Positions 38,453 to 49,041 of a DNA stretch of 64,000 nucleotides are shown in pieces. Numbering within the stretch: position 1 is the first letter of the stretch; the number at the start of each line of letters is the position of its first letter. Under the pieces are notes generated by a model, which did not search any database, was not told where the DNA came from, and was given only the letters and a program-made list of their open reading frames with translations. Source of the stretch: Acidovorax sp. 1608163 (GTDB taxonomy: Bacteria; Pseudomonadota; Gammaproteobacteria; Burkholderiales; Burkholderiaceae_C); the NCBI RefSeq assembly GCF_003669015.1, contig NZ_CP033069.1:3978501-4042500 (forward strand), given 5' to 3'. Both the position numbers and the translations under genes were made by a program.

Positions 38453-39685
38453 TCAAGTCCCCGCTGCCACCACCCCCAACACGTCATAACACGCCCCCAT
38501 GTTGTGATAGTCCACCTTCCCCGCATTGCTCTTCTCGTGGGTGGTGTTGCGGTTGTCGCGGTGCAGGATGCGAAACCACGCGCCGTGCTCGTGGTCCACA
38601 AAGTGGGCCCAGCAGTAGGCCCAGATACGGTCGTACCACTGCCAATACCGATCATCGCCCGTACGAACGGCCAGCACCGCAGCGGCGGCCAGGCTTTCGG
38701 CCTGCACCCAGTGGTATTTGCCGTCGTCGCAGATGCTGCCGTCGGGCGCCATGCCGTAGTACAGGCCGCCGTGCTCGGTATCCCAGCCGCGCTCCACAGC
38801 GGCACCGAACAGGCGCTGTGCACAGGGCAGGTGCCAGTCGGCAGGCTGCAGCGCATCGAGTTGGAGTAGCAGCTTGGCCCATTCGGTCTGGTGGCCAATC
38901 TGGTAGCCCCAGGGGCGGAAGATGTTGCTGCGGTCGTGGCGGTTGTAGTCCCAGTCCACGGACCAGTCGGCATGGAAATGCTCCCACACCCAACCTTCGG
39001 CAGCCGGGGCGTGTGCGGCGGTGGACAACGCGGCCTGCCGCTGGCAGATGCCTTGTGCGAGCTGCTCGGCACGCTCGATGTAGCGGCGCTCGCCCGTGGC
39101 GCGGAAGGCGGAGATCATGGCCTCGCAGGCGTGCATGTTTGCGTTCTGTCCCCGGTAGCTGGTGAGTTGCCAATCGGGGCTGGCTTCATCGGCATACAGG
39201 CCTGCGGCGGGTTGCCAGAAGTGCTGTTCGGCGGTGTCAAACGCCTGGGCCAGCCATTCGCGGGCCTCGGGCACTCCGGCCTCGTAAGCGCGGGCGTAGG
39301 CCAGCATCACAAAGGCCATGCCATAGCAATGACGCGTGGCGTCTTGCACGGTGGCGCGCCCGCCCTGCCAATCGATCAGCCAGGCGTAGCCGCCCGTGGC
39401 GGGGTCGAGAAACGCATTGCGCAGAAACTGCAGTGCATGCCGCATGCCCGCCTGGTAGCGCGCCTCGCCCGTGGTGCGGTAGAGCATGGCGTGTGTGACC
39501 ACAAAGCGGGTGGCGCTGACGAGGTGGCGGGTGCGGGGGTTGTAGACCGTGCCGTCGTCCAGAAAGAAGTGGTACTGGCCACCGCTCGCGTCCGTGGCCA
39601 CGGGGTCGTAGAACGCCATGGTGTCGCAAAGGTGGGCGCGTAGAAATGCGCTGGACCGGAAGTCCGGCTGGGGTGGCATGGCCAT
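38453..39685 (-). CDS. AGE-family sugar epimerase/isomerase
   Basis: 410 residues of the alpha6/alpha6-barrel N-acylglucosamine 2-epimerase superfamily: MAFYDPVATDASGGQYHFFL, TRFVVTHAMLYRTTGE, RGQNANMHACEAMISAFRAT, WGYQIGHQTEWAKLLLQLDA, and KYHWVQAESLAAAAVLAVRT with the catalytic-type histidines. Members interconvert glucose, mannose and fructose or act on N-acetylglucosamine. In this cluster (pgi next) a mannose/fructose or glucose isomerase role is likely. Confidence 0.8.
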   Translation of the reverse strand: MAMPPQPDFRSSAFLRAHLCDTMAFYDPVATDASGGQYHFFLDDGTVYNPRTRHLVSATRFVVTHAMLYRTTGEARYQAGMRHALQFLRNAFLDPATGGYAWLIDWQGGRATVQDATRHCYGMAFVMLAYARAYEAGVPEAREWLAQAFDTAEQHFWQPAAGLYADEASPDWQLTSYRGQNANMHACEAMISAFRATGERRYIERAEQLAQGICQRQAALSTAAHAPAAEGWVWEHFHADWSVDWDYNRHDRSNIFRPWGYQIGHQTEWAKLLLQLDALQPADWHLPCAQRLFGAAVERGWDTEHGGLYYGMAPDGSICDDGKYHWVQAESLAAAAVLAVRTGDDRYWQWYDRIWAYCWAHFVDHEHGAWFRILHRDNRNTTHEKSNAGKVDYHNMGACYDVLGVVAAGT

Positions 39686-39798
39686 GGTGTGTCTCCTGCT
39701 TCATCTGCCGTCGGCCAGAAGCCCGGCGGGCTCTGGCGGTGGGGCGCGCGGTCTACCGCCTGCGCTGCCCCGTCGTTGTCATGCTGGCTGCGCCTGGC

Positions 39799-41370
39799 TC
39801 AGTCGCTGCTGCGCAACAGGCTCAACCAGCCAGCGGTGGAGCTGTCGAGCCCCGTCGCATCGCCGCTGTCCAGGCGCGTTTCCAGGTCTTTGGCCAGCAC
39901 CTTGCCCAGCTCTACGCCCCACTGGTCAAAGCTGTTGATGCCCCACAGGCTGCCGCTCACAAACACGCGGTGCTCTTGCAAAGCGATCAGCGCGCCCAGC
40001 GAGGCGGGGTTGAGCGATTCGAGCAGCATCAGCGTGCTAGGCCGGTTGCCCGGAAAGTGGCGCTGGCCATCGTCGCTGGCCTTGCCCACCATCAGCGCCT
40101 GCGTTTGGGCCAGGGCATTGGCCAACACCTTTTTCTGGTGGCCGGGCAACGGGTGCGAGGCTTTGCGCACGGCCACAATTTCCAGGGGCAGCACATCGGT
40201 GCCCTGGTGCAACATCTGGAAGAACGCGTGCTGGCCGTTGGTGCCGGGCTCGCCCCAGATGGCGGGCGATGTGGCGCAAGCCAGTGTGCTGCCGTCTTGC
40301 GCCACGCGCTTGCCATTGCTCTCCATCTCCAGCTGCTGCAGGTAGGCCGCATACCGGCCCATGGATGCGTGGTACGGGGCCACACAGCGGCTGGTAAAGC
40401 CGTGGAAGTTGCGGTACCACACATCCAGCAACCCCAGGCGCACAGGCAGGTTGCGCGCCAGCGGTGCGGTGCGGAAGTGCTCGTCCATGGCATAGCCACC
40501 GGCCAAAAAATCGCGAAAGCCCTGTGCGCCCACCGCAATGGCCAACGGCAGGCCAATGGCCGACCACAGCGAATAACGGCCGCCCACCCAGTCCCAAAAG
40601 CCAAAGGTGGTGGTGATGCCCAGCGCACGGGTGGCTTCCAGATTGGTCGACAGCGCCACAAAATGCTGCGCCACATCGCGCCCGCCCTGGACGGCAAACC
40701 ACGCCAGCGCCGAGTGCGCATTCATCATGGTCTCGGCCGTGGTGAAGGTTTTGGAGGCCACGATGAACAGCGTGCTCTCAGGCCGCAGGCCCTTGAGCAC
40801 GTGGTGCAGCTCGTGCCCGTCCACGTTCGATACAAAGTGAAAGCGCTTGCCGGGCGTGCGGAACTCGTCCAGCGCACGCACCGCCATGTGCGGCCCCAGG
40901 TCCGATCCGCCGATGCCGATATTCACCACGTCGGTGATCGATGCATCACTGCGCACCTGCTCGGCAAACGCAAGCATGGCGTCCAGCGTGCGGTGCACGT
41001 CTGCCAGGCGCTCGGGGGTTTCTGGCACATCACCGGGCAGCACCACACCCGCTGGGCGGCGCAGCAGCGTGTGCAGCACGGCACGGTGTTCGGTGGTGTT
41101 GATGGGCTGGCCTGCAAACATGGCGTCGCGGTGGGTTTGCAGCCCCGTGGCGCGGGCCAAATCCAGCAACAGCGCCTCGGTGCCCTGGTCCCACAGGTTT
41201 TTGGACAGATCGGCAAACACATGCGGCGCAGACTGGCTGAAGTGGGCAAAGCGGCCTGCATCGACCGCAAAGGCCTGGCGCATGTCCAGGGCACGGCCCT
41301 GGGCGGTGAAGTGGGCCTCCAGCAGGGGCCAAGGAGCAGTCTGATCGCAACGGGTGGGCATGAACGTCAT
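39799..41370 (-). CDS. pgi: Glucose-6-phosphate isomerase
   Basis: 523 residues; start at M1 or at ATG 41361. PGI signatures: FGFWDWVGGRYSLWSAIGLP and SGSLWGINSFDQWGVELGKV; also VVNIGIGGSDLGPHMAVRAL and PAIWGEPGTNGQHAFFQMLH. Interconverts glucose-6-phosphate and fructose-6-phosphate; in Entner-Doudoroff users it cycles triose-derived hexose back to zwf. Divergent from zwf across 173 bp that hold two HexR-like sites. Confidence 0.95.
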   Translation of the reverse strand: MTFMPTRCDQTAPWPLLEAHFTAQGRALDMRQAFAVDAGRFAHFSQSAPHVFADLSKNLWDQGTEALLLDLARATGLQTHRDAMFAGQPINTTEHRAVLHTLLRRPAGVVLPGDVPETPERLADVHRTLDAMLAFAEQVRSDASITDVVNIGIGGSDLGPHMAVRALDEFRTPGKRFHFVSNVDGHELHHVLKGLRPESTLFIVASKTFTTAETMMNAHSALAWFAVQGGRDVAQHFVALSTNLEATRALGITTTFGFWDWVGGRYSLWSAIGLPLAIAVGAQGFRDFLAGGYAMDEHFRTAPLARNLPVRLGLLDVWYRNFHGFTSRCVAPYHASMGRYAAYLQQLEMESNGKRVAQDGSTLACATSPAIWGEPGTNGQHAFFQMLHQGTDVLPLEIVAVRKASHPLPGHQKKVLANALAQTQALMVGKASDDGQRHFPGNRPSTLMLLESLNPASLGALIALQEHRVFVSGSLWGINSFDQWGVELGKVLAKDLETRLDSGDATGLDSSTAGWLSLLRSSD

Positions 41371-41399
41371 GTCGGCTGAAGATTGAAAAGCGCCGCGAT

Positions 41400-41414
41400 A
41401 GTAACTTGATTACA
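41400..41414. promoter_or_regulatory. HexR-like operator near pgi
   Basis: AGTAACTTGATTACA; its reverse complement TGTAATCAAGTTACT matches the HexR consensus TGTARTWWWAYTACA at 12 of 15 positions. It lies 30 bp upstream of the pgi start. Confidence 0.6.
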
Positions 41415-41488
41415 CAAAAAAGCGCTGATTTTCGAGATTCTTTCTGGTTACAAAAGACTGCAATCCAGAGATAGAGGGTGCAAAACGA

Positions 41489-41503
41489 TGTAACGTGATT
41501 ACA
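41489..41503. promoter_or_regulatory. HexR-like operator near zwf
   Basis: TGTAACGTGATTACA, a 15-bp near-palindrome with both TGTAA/TTACA half-sites intact, 41 bp upstream of zwf. Confidence 0.7.
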
Positions 41504-41543
41504 ATTCCGAGCAACAAAACGATCCACCCATCACGGAGACACC

Positions 41544-42997
41544 ATGAGTTTTGACCTCGTCCTGTTTGGCGGCACTGGCGACCTCGCCTGGCGCAAGCTC
41601 ATGCCCGCATTGTTTCAGGCATTTCGGCATGGCACGCTGCCCGAGGGCGGGCGCATTATTGCCGTGGCGCGAGACGATCTGAGCGACGAACAATACCGCA
41701 GCCTGATCCAGTCGCGCTTTGACGCGGTGGAACTGGCCAAGCGCCCCACACCGGACGAGTTTGCCCGCTTTGCCGCGCTGCTGCATTACCTGCGCATGGA
41801 CCTGTCCAAAACTCAGGACTACGAGCGCCTGGCCGAGGTGCTGAAGGCGCGCGGTGCGGAATCCGTGGTGATGTATGTGGCCACCGCCCCCAGCCTCTTC
41901 ACCAACGTGTGCGAGCAAATCGCCGCCGTGGGCCTGAACGGTCCCACCACCCGCGTGGTGCTGGAAAAGCCGCTGGGCCACGACCTGGCCTCCAACCAAG
42001 CCATCAACGACACGCTGCGCCGCGTGCTGAAAGAAGAACAGGTCTTTCGCATCGACCACTACCTGGGCAAGCCCTCGGTGCAGAACCTGTTTGCGCTGCG
42101 CTTTGGCAACGCGCTGTTCGAGCCCCTGTGGCGGCGCGAGACGATTGCCAACATCCAGATCACCATTGCCGAAGAACTGGGCGTGGAATCGCGCGGGGCG
42201 TTTTACGACCAGACCGGCGCGCTGCGCGACATGGTGCAAAACCACGCGCTGCAATTGCTGTGCGCCATCGGCATGGAGCCGCCCATCAACTCGGGAGCCA
42301 CCGCGATCCGCGATGAAAAGCTCAAGGTGCTGCAAGCCCTCAAGCCCTGGACGCTGGAGACCATTGGGCAGCATGTGATCCGGGGCAGTACGCCGCAGGC
42401 ATGCACCAGGGCCAGAGCGTGCCGGGCTACGCGCAAGAAAAAGGCGTGCCCGCCAGCAGCAGCACCGAAACCTTTGTGGCGCTGCGCACCGAAATCTTGA
42501 ACTGGCGCTGGGCCGGTGTGCCGTTCTACATCCGCACTGGCAAGCGGCTGGCGGGGCGCGACGCGCACATCGTCATCAACTTCCGCCCGGTGCCGCACCC
42601 CATCTTCAAAACGCCCGTGGGCGCAGCCAACCGGCTGGTGATCAACCTGCAACCCAAGGACGGGCTGGAGCTGCACCTGATGGCCCAAGGCGCGGCCCAA
42701 CACCAGACCGAGCCTGCCCTCTCGCAAGTGCATCTGAACCTGGACTTTGACCAGCGCTTTGGCGCAGAGCGCGTGGGCGCCTACGAGCGCCTGCTGCTGG
42801 ACGTGATCGCCGGGCGCCTGAACCTGTTTGTGCGCAGTGACGAGCAGGAAGAAGCCTGGCGCTGGGTGGAGCCCATCCTGCAATACTGGAAGAACGACCC
42901 CGCAGGCCCCCGCCCCTACGCCGCAGGCAGCTGGGGCCCCCGCGCCGCCAGCGCCATGATTGCGCGCGATGGCAATTGCTGGAGCGAGGAGATGTAG
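41544..42997 (+). pseudogene. zwf: Glucose-6-phosphate dehydrogenase, one-base frameshift (probably intact in vivo)
   Basis: NADP-binding LVLFGGTGDLAWRKLMPALF; active site EEQVFRIDHYLGKPSVQNLF; then ALRFGNALFEPLWRRETIAN. The frame fails after HVIRG at a G4 run (42379-42382); with one more G it continues QYAAGMHQGQSVPGYAQEKG, FVALRTEILNWRWAGVPFYI and stops at 42995-42997, about 484 residues. First step of the Entner-Doudoroff/pentose phosphate routes. Confidence 0.9.
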
Positions 42998-43003
42998 GAC
43001 ATC

Positions 43004-43066
43004 CCCCTGAGGCGCTTCGCGCCTTCCCCCTTCTCTCGAATTGCCGTGCAATTCGAGAGAAGGGGG
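43004..43066. terminator. Hairpin between convergent zwf and VOC genes, inside a dispersed repeat
   Basis: 43026-43043 and 43049-43066 form a perfect 18-bp stem (CCCCCTTCTCTCGAATTG) with a 5-base loop. No T-run follows, but the position between convergent genes suits bidirectional termination. The left flank (CCCCCTGAGGCGCTTCGCGC, from 43003) recurs at about 51182 as CCCCCTGAGGCGCTGCACGC. Confidence 0.5.
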
Positions 43067-43223
43067 ACGCAGCCAGTGCACGCCAGCGAAGCGCCGCCTG
43101 TGCGACTTGGCGGCCCTTGCACGGCTGTCGCTGGCATTACCCGCGCCGTATTCACATGCAGTGCAATGTCCACACCAATGCCCCCCCGAACGCCATCACT
43201 TGGCGAGGTGGAGCGGCCCACAC

Positions 43224-43652
43224 CTATATCGACTGAGGCCCCACCAACTCAATCGGCAACCCATCCGGGTCTGCCAAAAACGTGAACAGCGCGCCAGTGA
43301 ACGGATCCACTCGCACGGGCTCCACCGCCACGCCGTGTTGGGCCAGCAGCGCCACACTGGCCTGCATGTCGGCCACGCGCAAGGCCAGGTGGCGCAGGCC
43401 GCAGGCCTCGGGGTAGGAGGGGCGCGGCGGCGGTGCGGGGAAGGAGAAAAGCTCCAGCTGCGTGCCGTCGGGCAGCTGCAAATCGAGCTTGTGCGACTGG
43501 CGCTCAGCACGGTAGGTTTCGTGCACCACAGGCAGGCCCAGCACCTGCGTGTAGAAGTGTTTGGAGCGGGCGTAGTCCGACGCAATGATCGCTACGTGGT
43601 GAATGCCCGCGATCTGCAACGGGCGGGGCAATGAACCCGCCACGGCGTTCAC
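43224..43652 (-). CDS. VOC-superfamily (glyoxalase-like) protein
   Basis: 142 residues, a paired beta-alpha-beta-beta-beta fold: IAGIHHVAIIASDYARSKHF, KLDLQLPDGTQLELFSFP, GLRHLALRVADMQASVALL, and FTFLADPDGLPIELVGPQ. Metal-ligand positions (H, E, H, E) are present. Resembles the small YaeR/lactoylglutathione-lyase-like group; true substrate unknown. The start overlaps glk by 4 bp, so it is co-translated with glucokinase. Confidence 0.75.
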   Translation of the reverse strand: MNAVAGSLPRPLQIAGIHHVAIIASDYARSKHFYTQVLGLPVVHETYRAERQSHKLDLQLPDGTQLELFSFPAPPPRPSYPEACGLRHLALRVADMQASVALLAQHGVAVEPVRVDPFTGALFTFLADPDGLPIELVGPQSI

Positions 43653-44623
43653 TCAGAGCCCGCGATGTCCAGGGCGCGCGCGGCGCCGTGCAATGCGGGA
43701 GTGGCCGTGGGGTCGATGATCCAGCACGGAATGCCGGCCAGGTACGACTGAAAGCGACCCTTGGACTCGAACCGCGCGCGGAAGGAGGACTGGTCGAACC
43801 ATGTGCCCAGGCGCGGCACCATGCCGCCACCCAGGTACACGCCGCCCCGCGCCCCCAGCGTGAGGGCCAGGTTGCCCGCCACGCTGCCCAGAAAGCCGCA
43901 GAACAAGTCCAGCGCCTCCAACGCCAGGGCGTCGTTGGATTGCAGAGCCAGATCGGTCACCTGGGCGGCCGAGCTGATCTCTTTGCCGCCGCGCTGCGCC
44001 AGCCTGCGCAGGGCGTGGTACAGGTCTACGAGCCCGGCGCCACACACGGCGCGCTCGGCAGACACGTGGCCGTAGCGCTCTTGCAGGATGGCCAGCACAT
44101 CGAACTCGCGCTGCGTTTGCGCAGCCAGCGTGACATGCCCGCCCTCGCCCGACAGCGGCACGCCGTGGCTCGCACCCGGCGGGAACACCAGGCCCGAGAC
44201 CCCAAGCCCCGTGCCCGGGCCCACCAGCGCAATGGCGCTGCCTGCCACGGCCGCACCGCCGCCCACCTGGCGCAGTTGCGCGGGGGCCAGCGTGGGCAGG
44301 GCCAACGCCAGCGCGGTGAAGTCGTTGATGACCACCAGGCGCTGCAGGCCCAGCGACGCTTTCAACGCGCTTTGCGAGAAGCACCAGCTGTGGTTGGTCA
44401 TGCGCACCTCGTCGCCCGTGACCGGGTTGGCAATGCCAAAGGCAGCCTCGCGCGGGGGGCGGATGTTCACCTCGGCCAGATAGGCGGCGATGGCAGCATC
44501 CACCGTGGGGAACTGGGCGCAGGGCAGCACGCGGGTGTCGTGCAGGGGGCCATCGGGCTGGTCTTGCCAGGCCAGGCGGATGTTGGTGCCGCCGATGTCG
44601 GCCAGCAGGCGCAGGGGAGTCAT
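43649..44623 (-). CDS. glk: Glucokinase (ROK-unrelated, Glk family)
   Basis: 324 residues: RLLADIGGTNIRLAWQDQPD (phosphate-1 motif), NHSWCFSQSALKASLGLQRL, VVINDFTALALALPTL (catalytic aspartate), GPGTGLGVSGLVFPPG, LSGEGGHVTLAAQTQREFDV. Phosphorylates glucose delivered by the ABC transporter encoded just upstream. The 125-bp gap to that operon contains a copy of the dispersed palindrome. Confidence 0.93.
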   Translation of the reverse strand: MTPLRLLADIGGTNIRLAWQDQPDGPLHDTRVLPCAQFPTVDAAIAAYLAEVNIRPPREAAFGIANPVTGDEVRMTNHSWCFSQSALKASLGLQRLVVINDFTALALALPTLAPAQLRQVGGGAAVAGSAIALVGPGTGLGVSGLVFPPGASHGVPLSGEGGHVTLAAQTQREFDVLAILQERYGHVSAERAVCGAGLVDLYHALRRLAQRGGKEISSAAQVTDLALQSNDALALEALDLFCGFLGSVAGNLALTLGARGGVYLGGGMVPRLGTWFDQSSFRARFESKGRFQSYLAGIPCWIIDPTATPALHGAARALDIAGSE

Positions 44624-44625
44624 GC

Positions 44626-44640
44626 GGTACTTTAATTAAA
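44626..44640. promoter_or_regulatory. Weak HexR-like site at the glk start
   Basis: GGTACTTTAATTAAA; its reverse complement TTTAATTAAAGTACC resembles the site at 50357-50371 (TGTAATTAAAGTACG). It sits directly upstream of the glk ATG. Low certainty. Confidence 0.3.
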
Positions 44641-44695
44641 AACGCCCTCTAGCGCTTTATCAATAAGCGCCAGCAGCTATTATTTTCATAGCAAA
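44640..44695. repeat. Dispersed palindrome between the sugar ABC operon and glk
   Basis: CTCTAGCGCTTTATCAATAA then GCGCCAGCAGCTATTATTTT, with a second ATAGC motif downstream. Confidence 0.6.
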
Positions 44696-44748
44696 TAAAT
44701 GCCACGATTGCCACGACAGAGGGCATGCCTGCAGGCAGGCCCTGCCTG

Positions 44749-45813
<1,065 letters not shown>

Positions 45814-45827
45814 GATTTCTTACTCTC

Positions 45828-46709
45828 TTAACCTTTGACGGCGCCAGCCGTCAGGCCGCGCACAAAAAACTTACCGGCCAGCACATAGATCACCATCGTG
45901 GGCAAGCCCGCGATGATGGCAGCGGCCATGTCCACGTTGTAGGCCTTCACACTGCTGCTGGTGTTGGCCAGGTTGTTCAGGCCCACGGTGATGGGCTTGG
46001 AGTCAGTGCCCGAGAACACCACACCGAACAGGAAATCGTTCCAGATGTTGGTGAACTGCCAGATCAGCGTGACCATGACGATGGGCGTGGACAGCGGCAG
46101 CACGATGCGCCAGAAGATCTGGAAGAAGCTGGCGCCATCCATGCGGGCCGCGTTCACCAGTTCTTTGGGGATGGCCGCGTAGTAGTTGCGAAAGAACAGC
46201 GTGGTGCCTGCCAGGCCCGCCAGGCAGTGCACCAGCACCAGCCCGGTGATGGAGCTGGACAGCCCCAGCCAGCCCAGCACCTGGCTCATGGGCAACAGCA
46301 CCACCTGGAAGGGCATGAACACGCCAAACAGCAGCAGGCCAAACAGCGTGTCGCTGCCGCGAAACTTCCACAGGCTCAGCACATAGCCATTGAGCGCGCC
46401 CCACACGGTGGAGATCATCACGGCCGGCACGGCCATGGATACCGAGTTCCAGAAGAACGGCCGCAGGCCATTGCAGTCCACCCCCGTGCAGGCACTGGAC
46501 CAGGCGGTGAACCATGCAGACCAGTTCAAGCTAGCGGGCAAGGCCAGCAGCGAGGTCGATCGGATCTCTTCCGCATCTTTGAACGATGTGACCAGCATGG
46601 CATACATCGGCAGCAGGAAGAACGCCACCGCTACGGCCAAGACGCCATAGACCAGCATGCGCCCCACGGACGGAAAAACAGATGAAGGCACTGAGGGACT
46701 AGCGGTCAT
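45828..46709 (-). CDS. Sugar ABC transporter permease (MalG type)
   Basis: 293 residues with six membrane segments; TM1 YGVLAVAVAFFLLPMYAMLV and the EAA loop NYYAAIPKELVNAARMDGAS, which docks the ATPase. C-terminal GLPTMVIYVLAGKFFVRGLT. Overlaps the upstream permease gene by 11 bp and lies 14 bp before the ATPase. Confidence 0.92.
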   Translation of the reverse strand: MTASPSVPSSVFPSVGRMLVYGVLAVAVAFFLLPMYAMLVTSFKDAEEIRSTSLLALPASLNWSAWFTAWSSACTGVDCNGLRPFFWNSVSMAVPAVMISTVWGALNGYVLSLWKFRGSDTLFGLLLFGVFMPFQVVLLPMSQVLGWLGLSSSITGLVLVHCLAGLAGTTLFFRNYYAAIPKELVNAARMDGASFFQIFWRIVLPLSTPIVMVTLIWQFTNIWNDFLFGVVFSGTDSKPITVGLNNLANTSSSVKAYNVDMAAAIIAGLPTMVIYVLAGKFFVRGLTAGAVKG

Positions 46710-47576
46710 GGGGTTTGCTCCGCAGTTCGCTGTACAGGTAAGGAATGACCAAGGCCGCGACGGTGGCCAGCATCATGGTGGCGCTGGCCGCGCCCAGGCC
46801 AATTTGCCCGCGCGAGAACGACATGGTGTACATGAAGGTGGCAGGCACATCGGTGGCAAAGCCAGGGCCGCCTGCCGTCAGTGCCATCACCAGGTCAAAG
46901 CTCTTGATCGCCAGGTGCGACAGCACCATGAGCGTGGAGAAAAACACGGGCCTGAGCGCGGGCAGCACGATGCGCCAATAAATGCGCGGCAGCGAGGCGC
47001 CATCGACCTGCGCGGCCTTGATGATGCTGTCGTCAATGCCGCGCAGCCCGGCAAGGAACAGCGCCATGGCAAACCCGGCGCTTTGCCAGATGCCAGCGAT
47101 GACCACGCAGTAGATGGCCATGTCGGTATCGACCAGCCAGCCAAATTCAAAGTTCGTGAAGCCCCAGTCACGCATCAGCTTTTCCAAGCCCATGCCGGGG
47201 TTGAGCAGCCACTTCCAGGCCGTGCCCGTCACCACAAACGACAGGGCCATGGGGTACAGGTAGATGGTGCGCAGTGCGCCTTCGGCGCGGATCTTCTGAT
47301 CGAGCAGCACGGCCAGCAGCACGCCAATCAACAGCGAGCCCCCACATAGCCCACGCCAAAAATGCCCAGGTTCTTGAGCGCGACCCACCAACGGTCCATG
47401 GCCCACAGCTTGTCGTACTGCGCCAGGCCCACCCATTCGTAATTGGGCAGCATGCGCGAGGCCGAGAAGCTGAGCACCCCGTTCCACACCATGAGCCCGT
47501 AAATAAACGCGAATCCCAGCACAAAGGCTGGCGCTACCACCAGCTTGGGTAGCCAGGTTTCAAAGGAATTCTTCAT
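46699..47576 (-). pseudogene. Sugar ABC transporter permease (MalF type), one-base frameshift (probably intact)
   Basis: First frame from 47576: MKNSFETWLPKLVVAPAFVL, FIYGLMVWNGVLSFSAS, LKNLGIFGVGYVG. It breaks at a run of five bases (C5 on the plus strand at 47339-47343). With one more base the second frame follows as GSLLIGVLLAVLLDQKIRAE, with EAA loop FLAGLRGIDDSIIKAAQVDG, ending at 46699. Joined length about 292 residues with six membrane segments. Confidence 0.88.
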
Positions 47577-47841
47577 TGCCTACCGAATCTCTAAAGACTT
47601 ACGCAAATCGGGATGCCACATCAGCCCCACCTTGCAGCGAACGGCTTGCTTGAGCCCTGTTTTGCGAGAGCCATGTCTCTGTTGCATACACCAACGTCCA
47701 ACGCGATCAGGCCAAAGACCCGATCCATTCATCCCACACGATGCTCTTTGCTCCGCATAAAAAAGGGGGTGCGCACAGAGCACCCCCCAATGAACAAAGT
47801 GTTTACCTCAGACTAACTCGCTCTCACTCTCTCACTCTCTC
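47577..47841. other. Gap between porin and permease genes
   Basis: No gene seen. It contains the terminator at 47759-47788 that ends or attenuates transcription from the porin gene before the permeases; the rest is featureless. Confidence 0.5.
47759..47788 (-). terminator. Intra-operon terminator after the porin gene
   Basis: On the minus strand: stem GGGGGTGC/GCACCCCC with a 7-base loop, then TTTTTT. It lies between porin and permease genes of one transport cluster, so it probably keeps binding protein and porin more abundant than permeases. Confidence 0.75.
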
Positions 47842-49026
47842 TTACCACCAGACCTCGTACTGCACCCCCACCAGAGTGCGCGAAGTCTTGCCACCGGCAC
47901 CAAACGTCGAGGCGTTTGCCACCGCAGCAGCTTGGTTCCAATTGGCCTTGGTTACGTACAGGCGCAGCTCAGGGCGCGACCAGAAGTCTTCATTCAGTGC
48001 CAGGGCACCGGCCAGCGTGACCTTGCTCAGGCGCTGGTCAGGGCCTGTGCCCTTGCGTGTGGTGGTGGACAGCTCAGCCAAGCCCTTGAAGTTCTTGGTG
48101 AAAGCGTACGAACCACGGCCACCCAAGGAGAAGTCCTTGGTCTCCACGCCGGTGATGTCGGCCTTGTTGGTCTGGTAGCCAATCAGTGCCTGGCCCCCAA
48201 AGCGGCCAAACTGCCAGCCAATGGAGTCGGCGATGCGGGTCACGCGCTTGCCAGCCGATTTGCCGTCGATCGATTCAAACTCGCCATCGATGCGGGCATG
48301 GCCACGCGAGGCTTGCAGGAACAGGGCGTTGCTCATGCCCTTCGCAAGGAAGTCCTTCTGGTTGTGCGACACCGAAATACCGGAGCCCGAACCACCGTTG
48401 ACCTGGCCCGTGCCGCTCACCGAAGTCAGCAACACCCGCAGTTGACCGCCAGGGTTGGTGTTGATTTCGGAGATGTCAGCGTTCAGGCGGCGGGCCTTCA
48501 CGCCGGTGGGCAGGTTGTTGTCAAACTTGTCACCGGTGAACACGCCCAGACCCAGCTTGGCGCCGCCCAGCGAAATGTCGGTCACGCCAGCGCCCTGGTT
48601 GTCGCCGTAGTTCATCAGGAAGTTGTCCACGATGTGGACGTCCTGGATACGCAGGCGGCGCTGACCGGCCCAGAACTTGGCCTCTGGCGCAAAGTCGAAG
48701 CCGCTCATTTCCACATAGGCCTGGTCGGTGCCGACATCGCCGCTGCCCCACTTGACGGGCATGTAGTGGACCTTCCACTTGATGCCTGCAGCCTCGAACC
48801 GCTTGATCAGGTCGATTTCAATACCGTTGTCCCCCTCGTTACCCAGACGGTACTTTTGCAGCTCACCACCGAGCGCCAGGTTGCCCTTGACACCATCGGT
48901 GTGGTTGAACACGGGGCCACCCCGTGAATAACCGGTGAACTCAAAGCCTGCTACGTCCATAGCAAAGGCACCATTCGCGCATGCGGCGGCCAAAGCCACC
49001 GCCGTGAGGCGGTTTCTTGTCTTCAT
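47842..49026 (-). CDS. Carbohydrate porin (LamB/maltoporin family)
   Basis: 394 residues with signal peptide LTAVALAAACANGAFA. The mature start FEFTGYSRGGPVFNHTDGVK matches the LamB family (phenylalanine-rich N-terminus and Y-x-R-x-G). A series of amphipathic beta strands ends in SRTLVGVQYEVWW with the C-terminal aromatic residue needed for outer-membrane insertion. Lets sugar into the periplasm for the binding protein encoded 15 bp upstream. Within this cluster it is likely a glucose-facing porin rather than a maltodextrin one. Confidence 0.88.
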   Translation of the reverse strand: MKTRNRLTAVALAAACANGAFAMDVAGFEFTGYSRGGPVFNHTDGVKGNLALGGELQKYRLGNEGDNGIEIDLIKRFEAAGIKWKVHYMPVKWGSGDVGTDQAYVEMSGFDFAPEAKFWAGQRRLRIQDVHIVDNFLMNYGDNQGAGVTDISLGGAKLGLGVFTGDKFDNNLPTGVKARRLNADISEINTNPGGQLRVLLTSVSGTGQVNGGSGSGISVSHNQKDFLAKGMSNALFLQASRGHARIDGEFESIDGKSAGKRVTRIADSIGWQFGRFGGQALIGYQTNKADITGVETKDFSLGGRGSYAFTKNFKGLAELSTTTRKGTGPDQRLSKVTLAGALALNEDFWSRPELRLYVTKANWNQAAAVANASTFGAGGKTSRTLVGVQYEVWW

Positions 49027-49041
49027 TTGGGGTTCTCCTGT

